Of a DNA stretch of 5,015 bases, positions 1 to 5,015 are shown in pieces. Within the stretch, counting starts at the first letter, position 1; every line of letters begins with the position of its first letter. A program made the position numbers and the translations under genes. This DNA comes from Rhodocyclaceae bacterium (GTDB lineage: Bacteria; Pseudomonadota; Gammaproteobacteria; Burkholderiales; Rhodocyclaceae). The DNA is taken from the NCBI GenBank assembly GCA_030689585.1, contig JAUYFZ010000167.1, forward strand, positions 1 to 5,015, written 5' to 3'. The notes below the pieces were generated by a model. That model saw nothing but the letters and a program-made list of their open reading frames with translations, did not search any database and was not told the DNA's origin.

Positions 1-1527
1 TCGCAACTGGTTCTGGCCAGAGAACTCACGCTGGAAGAAATACGCGCTATCCGTCAGGTTACCGCCACGCCCGCCGCCACGCCCGCCGCCACGCCCACCG
101 CCACGCCCACCACCACGCCCACCACCACGCCCGCCGCCACGCCCACCACCACGCTCGAATTCTTCATCCACGGTGCACTTTGCGTCAGTTACAGCGGTCA
201 ATGCACCATCAGCCAAGCCTTAACGGGGCGCAGTGCCAACCGAGGAGAATGCGCCCAGCTTTGCAGATTACCTTGGTCGTTGGCAGAAAGTGACGGACAA
301 CTCATCGCCAAAAACAAGCATTTGCTCTCCCTAAAAGACAATAATCAGAGTGCCAACCTACTCGCACTTATGGAAGCGGGCATCCGTTCCTTCAAGATCG
401 AAGGACGCATGAAAGACCTCTCCTATGTCAAGAACATCACGGCTCACTACCGACGGCTGCTCGACAACCTCATGGCGGAAACCTCACGCTATCGTCCGGC
501 CTCTTCAGGTCATTGCACCTTCTTTTTTATGCCACACCCCCAAAAAACCTTCAACCGAGGTGCCACGGACTATTTCGTCAATGAACGCAAGCTCGATATC
601 GCCGCGTTCGACACGCCAAAATTCGCCGGTGAACCCATCGGAACCGTCACAAAACGCGGCACGGGCTGGTTTGAAGTGGACAGTCACGAACCCTTACACA
701 ACGGCGACGGTCTGACTTGGTTCGATGCGAAGCACGAACTCACCGGTTTGCGCGTCAACCGCGTTGAAACGCAAGGTCACTGTTTGCGAATCTTCCCAAC
801 CACCCTGCCGGACCATCTTGTCGTGGGCACTCTGCTCCACCGCAATCTGGACCATGAATTCGAACGACATCTGGAGAAAAAATCTGCGGATCGTCGCCTC
901 TTCGTCCAAATCATCCTGGCCGAAACCTCTGATGGTTTGAGGCTAACCATGACGGATGAGGACGGAGTCTCCGCGACCTTCACGCACCCTTGCCTTTTGA
1001 CCCCCGCCCGAAATAGCGAACAAGCACGAAATACGATTCACGAACATCTTGGAAAATTAGGCAACACGATCTTCGAAGCGAAAAACATCACGCTGCACCT
1101 CTCGCAAACTTGGTTCATTCCAGCGTCCACGCTGAATGCACTGCGTCGGGAAACGGTCGAACTACTCGAAGCCACCCGACTTTCCGTCTTCGCACGTCAA
1201 AATCGTCGTCCAGCTACCGAACCTCCCCCCCTTTATCCAGAAACCGAACTGACTTACCTTGGTAACGTGTATAACGCCAAAGCTCGAACCTTCTACGAAA
1301 AACACGGGGTCACTCTGATCGCACCGGCTTTTGAAGCCGGCCACGAAAAAAATGACCTTTCGCTGATGATTACCCGGCACTGCCTGCGTTACAGTTTCCA
1401 CCTCTGCCCTAAACAGGTCAAAGGACTCCAACCCACTCCCATGATCCTCATCAACAACAACGAAAAACTCACCCTACGATTCGACTGCAAACGCTGTGAA
1501 ATGCACGTCATCGGCAAATCCAAATGA
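1..1527 (+). CDS. rlhA: RlhA-like U32 family 23S rRNA C2501 hydroxylase, 5'-partial
   Basis: The frame is open from base 1 to the TGA at 1525-1527, giving 508 visible residues; the start lies upstream. E. coli RlhA (YdcP) has about 653 residues, so roughly the first 130 to 150 are missing. RlhA makes 5-hydroxycytidine at position 2501 of 23S rRNA. Visible residues 53-71 fit the U32 signature (EFFIHGALCVSYSGQCTIS). Cysteines 61, 68, 84 and 88 give the spacing CX6CX15CX3C, known in U32 proteins such as UbiU and UbiV as a [4Fe-4S] ligand set. GRSANRGECAQLCRLPW and IRSFKIEGRMK are further family blocks. The long C-terminal part fits the DUF3656-type extension and ends with CLRYSFHLCPKQ and FDCKRCEMHVIGK, which closely resemble the end of RlhA as I recall it. 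This separates it from the shorter TrhP (YegQ). A TTG at 280 is not the start, because the signature lies before it. Residues 21-52 are a tandem-repeat insertion. The gene overlaps the next one by ATGA. Confidence 0.85.
   Translation, partial: SQLVLARELTLEEIRAIRQVTATPAATPAATPTATPTTTPTTTPAATPTTTLEFFIHGALCVSYSGQCTISQALTGRSANRGECAQLCRLPWSLAESDGQLIAKNKHLLSLKDNNQSANLLALMEAGIRSFKIEGRMKDLSYVKNITAHYRRLLDNLMAETSRYRPASSGHCTFFFMPHPQKTFNRGATDYFVNERKLDIAAFDTPKFAGEPIGTVTKRGTGWFEVDSHEPLHNGDGLTWFDAKHELTGLRVNRVETQGHCLRIFPTTLPDHLVVGTLLHRNLDHEFERHLEKKSADRRLFVQIILAETSDGLRLTMTDEDGVSATFTHPCLLTPARNSEQARNTIHEHLGKLGNTIFEAKNITLHLSQTWFIPASTLNALRRETVELLEATRLSVFARQNRRPATEPPPLYPETELTYLGNVYNAKARTFYEKHGVTLIAPAFEAGHEKNDLSLMITRHCLRYSFHLCPKQVKGLQPTPMILINNNEKLTLRFDCKRCEMHVIGKSK
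61..156 (+). repeat. Coding minisatellite, eight 12-bp units inside rlhA
   Basis: Eight contiguous units follow the consensus RCCRCCACGCCC (R is A or G). The first two purine positions vary between units and the last unit ends in CTC instead of CCC. In the rlhA frame they encode TATP, AATP, AATP, TATP, TTTP, TTTP, AATP and TTTL. Because 12 is a multiple of 3, gain or loss of units keeps the frame. The array lies between an IRQV segment and the LEFFIHGALC block; from memory, relatives have only a few residues there. The tract is rich in Pro, Thr and Ala and is probably a flexible loop. Confidence 0.93.
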
Positions 1528-2222
1528 AAAGTACACTTCTCTCAATCTTGGCTTTTATCGCGCTGGCCATCGCCTTTCTCGCCACTCCTTTGTTTTTTAC
1601 TTCTGGAAAACCACCGCTCCCCCCTCCCAGTGAAGGACTCCCCTGGCAAATCGACATGTTGCCGGAAGGGCGTTCAAAAGTTTTTGGATTGACGTTAGGC
1701 GAAGGAACCTTAAACGATGCGATGGTCAAGTTTGGCCACGGTGATCACCATCCGCAAATCGCCATCATCACCGCCCCCGAAGAAACCGGTGTGTTAGAGG
1801 CCTATTGGGAAAGCGTTTCAGCAGGTTTCATCACAGGCAAGATGGTTCTCACCCTAGAGGTGTCAAAAGAAGTCATCGAGTCGATGCGCAGCCGGTCCAT
1901 CAAAACCGAGTACATGAAAAGCACCACGAGGCAATCCACCCTGCACCCGGATGACAAACGGGCGGTTCTCAATTTTCCCATCGCCGCCATTGCGTTCATT
2001 CCCGCAGCGCAACTGGATGAAGAGCGTATTCTTCAGCGTTTTGGCACGCCCGATGAACGCATTCGTGGCATCAATGACACGGAACACTTTCTCTACCCTG
2101 CCAAGGGACTTGATCTGCGCTTAGACGGCAATGGCAAAGAAGTATTGCAATATGTTGCTCCACGGGATTTTGCCCGCCTGCGACATGTTTTGATTGATTC
2201 TAAAACAGTAACCACACCATGA
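1524..2222 (+). CDS. Membrane-anchored conserved hypothetical protein
   Basis: This 232-residue protein matches no family I can name. Residues 4-26 form one hydrophobic segment after a single Lys (STLLSILAFIALAIAFLATP), so it is probably a signal anchor with the rest outside the cytoplasm. A cleaved signal peptide is possible. A Pro-rich linker follows (residues 30-35, PPLPPP). The soluble part has a FGLTLGEGTLNDA block at 54-66 and later FGTPDERIRG (173-182), then HFLYPAKGLDL and GKEVLQYVAPRDFA. The pattern of a 'G-T-P' turn followed by an aromatic-Tyr strand and a short Asp/Gly hairpin is loosely like the small BamE/SmpA fold, but this is only a suggestion. The ATG overlaps the rlhA stop (ATGA) and no clear Shine-Dalgarno sequence is seen, so translation is probably coupled to rlhA. 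Its own stop overlaps the next start in the same way. It reads as a genuine gene because of tight packing and unbroken length. Confidence 0.8.
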   Translation: MKSTLLSILAFIALAIAFLATPLFFTSGKPPLPPPSEGLPWQIDMLPEGRSKVFGLTLGEGTLNDAMVKFGHGDHHPQIAIITAPEETGVLEAYWESVSAGFITGKMVLTLEVSKEVIESMRSRSIKTEYMKSTTRQSTLHPDDKRAVLNFPIAAIAFIPAAQLDEERILQRFGTPDERIRGINDTEHFLYPAKGLDLRLDGNGKEVLQYVAPRDFARLRHVLIDSKTVTTP

Positions 2223-3223
2223 CCCCCAAACTCGCCGCCGCCTTGGAAGCCCGTCAGCCGCTTCTCGATCAACTACACGCCGAACAGACCGATGCCTACC
2301 GCCTCTTTCACGGATGCGTTGAAGGACAACCGGGATTAACCGTCGACCGTTACGGAGACTTGCTCCTGGTGCAAAGTTTCCATTCCCCGCTGGATGCCGA
2401 AAACCTGTCCGATCTGGAAACCTTTTATGCCAGCGAATTCCCTGATCTGGCCCTCGTCGTCAACGACCGCAGCCATGCCAATTCGCGCATCGCCAACCCG
2501 TTGGAACCCGACGCATTGGCCATTGCCATGCAACCGCGCATCGCTCACGAGCTAGGAGTTAACTATCGCATTCAAGCACGTCATGCAGGTCAAGACCCTT
2601 GGCTGTTCCTAGATTTACGCGCAGCACGGCGACGGGTCATGCAAGAAGTGCCGGGGAAATCCCTGCTCAACCTCTTCGCCTATACCTGCGGAGTAGGCAT
2701 CGCCGCCGCAAAATCTGCGGCCAGTTTTGTGGTCAATGTGGACTTCGCCAAATCTAGCCTCGATGTCGGTCGCGAAAATGCACAAATCAATACCCTTCCG
2801 ATTCGCCCCCGATTCATCCTAAGCGATGCCTTCGCTGCCATGCGTCAATTAGCCGGTATCGGCCAACCGACGCGTGTTCGCGGAAAACGTATGCCCGCTT
2901 TTCCAAAACTGGAACCGCGTCAGTTCGATATGGTTTTTCTTGATCCGCCTCGCTATGCCAAAAGTTTGTTCGGCGTTGTCGATCTCATCAACGATTATTC
3001 GGCACTCTTCAAACCCGCCCTGCTCTGCACAACAGTAGGCGGAACACTGATCTGCTGCAACAACGTAGCCGAAGTCGAACGCGAAGCATGGCTGGATCAA
3101 CTGCAACGCAGCGCAAAAAAGATAGGGCGAACCATCCGCGATGTCGAATGGATAGGTCCAGAAGCCGATTTCCCCAGTCCCGATGGAAACCCGCCGCTAA
3201 AGACCGTGTTGCTCAGGGTTTAA
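2219..3223 (+). CDS. Class I SAM-dependent rRNA methyltransferase, RlmI-like without PUA domain
   Basis: The 334-residue protein has the layout of the RlmI (YccW) group of RNA cytosine-C5 methyltransferases. Residues 27-46 (YRLFHGCVEGQPGLTVDRYG) match the block that follows the PUA domain in that family. Residues 128-139 (WLFLDLRAARRR) correspond to the family's FLDqR region. SAM-binding motif I is NLFAYTCGVG (151-160), the acidic strand-2 motif is VNVDFAKSS (172-180), and motif IV is LDPPRYAKS (241-249). Cys279-Cys280 followed by Asn-Asn sits where RlmI has its Ser-Cys-Ser segment. RlmI has about 396 residues; the roughly 60 to 70 missing here correspond to the N-terminal PUA RNA-binding domain. 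The substrate is therefore uncertain: 23S rRNA is likely, but the position (C1962 in RlmI) cannot be assumed. The start overlaps the preceding stop by ATGA with no visible Shine-Dalgarno sequence, which implies coupled translation. Nearby rlhA supports a role in ribosomal RNA modification. Confidence 0.82.
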   Translation: MTPKLAAALEARQPLLDQLHAEQTDAYRLFHGCVEGQPGLTVDRYGDLLLVQSFHSPLDAENLSDLETFYASEFPDLALVVNDRSHANSRIANPLEPDALAIAMQPRIAHELGVNYRIQARHAGQDPWLFLDLRAARRRVMQEVPGKSLLNLFAYTCGVGIAAAKSAASFVVNVDFAKSSLDVGRENAQINTLPIRPRFILSDAFAAMRQLAGIGQPTRVRGKRMPAFPKLEPRQFDMVFLDPPRYAKSLFGVVDLINDYSALFKPALLCTTVGGTLICCNNVAEVEREAWLDQLQRSAKKIGRTIRDVEWIGPEADFPSPDGNPPLKTVLLRV

Positions 3224-3284
3224 TACCGCTTGAATGAAGAAGAGGAGCCCCCTACTTGAAAACCCAAGCGACACCCGACCGTGA

Positions 3285-3578
3285 AACCCGCGCCGCCATG
3301 GCGTAAGGCACACATTGAAGCAGCATGGAGATGAAAAATCAGAGGCAGCGCGAGGCCAGATCGCTGTAACAGTGAATGACTTTGGCAGAATTCCAGAGAT
3401 AACGACGTTTCCTGACAGGGTTTTCCTTGATGGAAAAAACAAGATCGGGCGCGACGTGATTGTTTTCGTCAAAGTCATTGACGGTATCAGATATCGTCAC
3501 GTCGAGGAGATTCGGCGCGGGAAGCGCCTTGTTGTAACAGACTCAGTGCGCAAGAAAATCGGCAAATCGGAGTCTTGA
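3285..3578 (+). pseudogene. Remnant of a phage-type BECR-fold (PBECR-like) nuclease domain
   Basis: A frame open after a TGA at 3282-3284 encodes about 97 residues to the TGA at 3576-3578. From memory, the sequence has the pattern of phage-Barnase-EndoU-ColicinE5/D-RelE-like nuclease domains, which often form the C-terminus of phage head-morphogenesis proteins or of toxins. The blocks are RHTLKQHGDE, then GQIAVTVNDFGRIPEI, FPDRVFLDGKN, VFVKVIDGIRYRHVEEIRRG and VTDSVRKK. The only in-frame start candidate is a TTG at 3315, which would cut into the RHTLKQHG block, and no ribosome binding site is obvious. I therefore read it as a 5'-truncated fragment of a larger protein. A short in-frame stretch, ATG 3234 to the TGA at 3282, precedes it and may be part of the same decayed gene. 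It lies between the rRNA-modification operon and the CRISPR locus. The family number and catalytic residues cannot be assigned by eye. A small functional gene using the TTG remains possible. Confidence 0.55.
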
Positions 3579-3777
3579 ACGGAAGTGCCGATACCCGCGA
3601 CGAGTGCATGCTGGCTTGCGCCCCCTTCTCTCAACGTCCGAGACGACTTCACGGGTACGGGTGCAAGCACTATAAGGAATCCTCCCCATGCAAGTCAACC
3701 CCCTCCCCATTCAAACCCCCCCCCATTTCCCCGTGACAACCGTCATATAGTACCCTGCCGAGCGTTCGACAAGACAT
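3579..3777. other. Gene-free stretch between the nuclease remnant and the CRISPR repeat
   Basis: No reading frame here looks like a protein. The + frame open from 3585 gives low-complexity Pro-rich text caused by the C-runs. The stretch contains an imperfect inverted repeat (3614-3623 with 3659-3668, 9 of 10 bases pairing, 35-base loop) and the C-rich tract described separately. No second CRISPR repeat, terminator with a U-tract, or insertion-sequence end was seen. Confidence 0.6.
3699..3732 (-). other. Putative G-quadruplex motif (C-rich on + strand)
   Basis: The + strand has C-runs of 5, 4, 9 and 4 bases at 3699-3703, 3705-3708, 3716-3724 and 3729-3732, with a fifth run of 4 at 3684-3687. 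On the minus strand this reads as four G-runs separated by loops of 4, 7 and 1 bases, which fits the canonical G3+N1-7 quadruplex pattern. It begins 46 bases beyond the CRISPR repeat in the direction the array would be transcribed. Folding is inferred from the pattern only. Confidence 0.6.
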
Positions 3778-3814
3778 GTTTCAATCCTCGCCCGCCCCGA
3801 AGGACGGGCGCTAC
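3778..3814 (-). CRISPR. Single 37-nt CRISPR repeat (array reduced to one repeat)
   Basis: Read on the minus strand, the element starts GTAGCGCCCG and ends AGGATTGAAAC, the 3' end typical of many type I repeats including I-C. Between these, CGCCCGTCC and GGGCGGGCG flank TTCG. In RNA this forms nine pairs, one of them U-G, capped by a C(UUCG)G tetraloop, as expected for a repeat cut by a Cas5- or Cas6-type enzyme. It lies 180 bases past the cas2 stop in the orientation expected for a leader-proximal first repeat. I searched both flanks by eye for a second copy about 70 bases away and found none, so no repeat-spacer-repeat unit is present. The 8-base handle left on a crRNA would be predicted from the 3' half of this repeat. 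Confidence 0.75.
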
Positions 3815-3994
3815 AGTACATTTATAACTTATTGACACCGAAGGAAAATCCGGCGAAAGGCCGCGAACCTCGCTTCAGGATGCGAATCGGTATTCGGGAT
3901 GTTGTGGAAGGTTATCATCTTTTCTTTTATTCACAACGAGTTACAAGTGGCGCGAAACCACCGGCAATTTCACCATCGCTAGGGGTTCGCACAT
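3815..3994 (-). promoter_or_regulatory. Probable CRISPR leader between cas2 and the repeat
   Basis: This 180-base non-coding stretch separates the cas2 stop from the repeat, the usual place for a type I-C leader. Read on the minus strand it opens with TGCGAACCCC directly after cas2 and later has GAGGTTCGCGG. GCGAACC and GGTTCGC (+ strand 3863-3869 and 3984-3990) form a 7-base inverted pair. A purine-rich A/T segment lies at 3911-3933, and TTATAAAT (3819-3826) just before the repeat could serve as a -10 element, although no good -35 is seen. A small hairpin, CGAAT-CGGT-ATTCG, is at 3883-3896. Frames across it, such as + 3832-4050, run into antisense cas2 and are not convincing genes. Confidence 0.6.
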
Positions 3995-4285
3995 TCATAC
4001 GATCAACGGCGCCTCGAAATCCACGGCTCGGAAATTTCCGTATTCCTTGACGTGGAGTTCTACCGGTTCCGTCAATCGGTACAAGCGCAAATTATCCTCC
4101 CGCTCGTCGATTTCCGCCAGCAGTTGGCGTTCCAGGTCTTCGTATTGCATCTGGTTGACGTTGCATTCGAACACCGATTTTTGCACCCTTTGGCCGGTGC
4201 GCTCACAGATTTTTGCCACGCGCCGTAAGCGCTTGCGCCCGGCGGCGGTTTCGGTGGAGACGTCGTAGGTGACGATAATCAGCAT
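3995..4285 (-). CDS. cas2: CRISPR-associated endoribonuclease/adaptation protein Cas2, type I-C-like
   Basis: This complete 96-residue protein has the usual length for type I-C Cas2. It opens with [13 protein letters not shown], the first beta strand carrying the conserved Asp (residue 8) of the ferredoxin-like fold. [15 protein letters not shown] helix residues follow, and then the [11 protein letters not shown] strand characteristic of the family. Cas2 dimers bridge two Cas1 dimers in the complex that inserts new spacers at the leader end of the array. The start ATG lies two bases after the cas1 stop, and no strong Shine-Dalgarno sequence is seen, so coupled translation with cas1 is likely. 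The gene faces the leader and single repeat on its 3' side. Nothing suggests truncation or frameshift. Confidence 0.96.
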   Translation of the reverse strand: MLIIVTYDVSTETAAGRKRLRRVAKICERTGQRVQKSVFECNVNQMQYEDLERQLLAEIDEREDNLRLYRLTEPVELHVKEYGNFRAVDFEAPLIV

Positions 4286-4287
4286 GG

Positions 4288-5015
4288 CTATTTGGCGAGG
4301 AAGGGCAGATAGCCTTCCATTTCGCCGCGTATCGTGCGTGCCATGAAGCGCGCCTGGAGTTGCGGCAGCAGGCCAATGGGGACGCGGGTTTCGAGCAGGG
4401 GGTGGGTGATTTCTTCCTGCTTGCGTTCCTGGTAGGCGACCACCACCGTCTTGCGCGCATCCCCTTCGAGCATTACCGCGCCGCCTTCGCGTAGCTGGAA
4501 ATCCGCTTCGCTGATCTGCCCGCGATTGACCAGCGTCAGGGCCAGACGGTCGGCGAGGATAGCGCGGAATTCTTCCATCAAATCCAGCGCCAGCGCGGCG
4601 CGACCGGGGCGCACGGCATGGAGGAAGCCCAGTTGCGGGTCGAGGCCGACGGATTCCAACGCCGAGCGGCAGTCATTCATGACCATGGCGTAAAGGAACG
4701 ACAGCAGCGCGTTGAAACGGTCGCGCGGCGGACGGCGAGTGCGCCCGTCCATAGTGAAGGCGGAGCGGGCGCTTTTCCTGACAACATAGGGCAGCGCCGA
4801 GAAGTAGGTTTTAGCGGCATCGCCCTCGACGCCGCGTAGCGCGTCCAAATCTGCCGTTTGCGGCAGGTTGCGCACGGAATGCGCCAAGCTTTCCGTTGCA
4901 TCGTCCAGGCGCTTGGCGTCATCCGCGTCGTCCGCCTCGCGCGCGGCGCGCAGCAGCACTTGGCGGGCGTTGCGCACCTTGCCGGCGATCACCGCACGCG
5001 CCAGATCGAGGGCGA
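4288..5015 (-). CDS. cas1: CRISPR-associated integrase Cas1, type I-C-like, N-terminus outside window
   Basis: The frame is open to the right edge and shows 241 residues of a protein that in type I-C is about 343 long; about 100 N-terminal residues are missing. A GTG at 4990-4992 is internal (it reads Val in LARAVIAGK), not the start. Cas1 is the metal-dependent integrase that joins protospacers into the array. The three metal ligands are visible: Glu in [15 protein letters not shown] (codon 4825-4827), His in [10 protein letters not shown] (4618-4620) and Asp in ALDLMEEFR (4582-4584). The helical domain also shows [28 protein letters not shown] and the C-terminal [14 protein letters not shown] typical of the I-C branch. 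The TAG is two bases before cas2. In type I-C loci cas4, cas7, cas8c, cas5 and cas3 lie upstream of cas1, here beyond the right edge. One sampled line (4621-4680) is 38/60 G+C, against 30/60 for a line of rlhA (1081-1140), so base composition differs from the left operon. Confidence 0.96.
   Translation of the reverse strand, partial: ALDLARAVIAGKVRNARQVLLRAAREADDADDAKRLDDATESLAHSVRNLPQTADLDALRGVEGDAAKTYFSALPYVVRKSARSAFTMDGRTRRPPRDRFNALLSFLYAMVMNDCRSALESVGLDPQLGFLHAVRPGRAALALDLMEEFRAILADRLALTLVNRGQISEADFQLREGGAVMLEGDARKTVVVAYQERKQEEITHPLLETRVPIGLLPQLQARFMARTIRGEMEGYLPFLAK

Noticed and set aside
61..156. Antisense Gly/Arg-rich frame across the minisatellite, or the tandem units taken as a CRISPR array
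   Set aside because: The + frame continues a conserved U32 protein on both sides. The units are 12 bases long and contiguous with no spacers, so this is a coding minisatellite.
280..282. TTG as the start of the first gene
   Set aside because: The same frame is open to base 1 and contains the U32 signature and all four cluster cysteines before this codon.
3294..3303. Palindrome CGCCATGGCG as an operator
   Set aside because: It is a single 10-base palindrome inside the nuclease-remnant frame, with no promoter elements nearby.
3197..3478. 93-residue minus-strand frame
   Set aside because: It overlaps the methyltransferase end and lies antisense to the nuclease-like frame, which has the better family pattern.
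3614..3668. Imperfect inverted repeat as a terminator or small mobile element
   Set aside because: The arms are ten bases with a mismatch and a 35-base loop. There is no U-tract and no target-site duplication.
3678..3684. AATCCTC as a second degenerate CRISPR repeat
   Set aside because: It shares only seven bases with the repeat, lies 105 bases away, and the following bases do not form the hairpin.
3832..4050. 72-residue + strand frame over the leader
   Set aside because: It crosses into antisense cas2, has low-quality composition and lacks a ribosome binding site or a recognisable domain.

Overview
The window looks like a proteobacterial chromosome, probably gammaproteobacterial and possibly betaproteobacterial. 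The evidence is an RlhA-type U32 hydroxylase in a tight operon with an RlmI-like rRNA methyltransferase, and a type I-C-like cas1-cas2 pair. I cannot name a genus. The two halves converge on a gene-poor stretch.

Left part (1-3223, + strand): three genes are joined by two ATGA stop/start overlaps. The first is the 3' part of an rlhA-like gene, expected to hydroxylate cytidine in 23S rRNA. The reading frame is open from base 1, so the gene starts outside the window. The second is a membrane-anchored protein of unknown function. The third is a class I SAM-dependent RNA methyltransferase of the RlmI type that lacks the usual N-terminal PUA domain. Two of the three proteins point to ribosomal RNA modification. 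The rlhA gene carries an in-frame tandem array of eight 12-bp units encoding a Thr/Ala/Pro tetrapeptide, placed just before its predicted iron-sulfur motif.

Middle part (3224-3994): there is no intact core gene. It holds a short coding remnant that resembles a phage-type BECR-fold (Barnase/EndoU/ColicinE5-D/RelE) nuclease domain, then a C-rich tract whose complement is a canonical G-quadruplex motif. Next comes a single 37-nt CRISPR repeat that can fold into a UUCG-capped hairpin, followed by a leader-like region reaching to cas2.

Right part (3995-5015, - strand): a complete cas2 and the C-terminal two thirds of cas1, two bases apart, with catalytic residues in place. The remaining cas genes would lie beyond the right edge. 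The CRISPR locus is therefore read leftward (cas1, cas2, leader, repeat), but only one repeat is visible where an array is expected. The most unusual points are the lone repeat beside intact adaptation genes, the G-quadruplex motif just past it, the phage-like nuclease remnant, and the coding minisatellite in rlhA.
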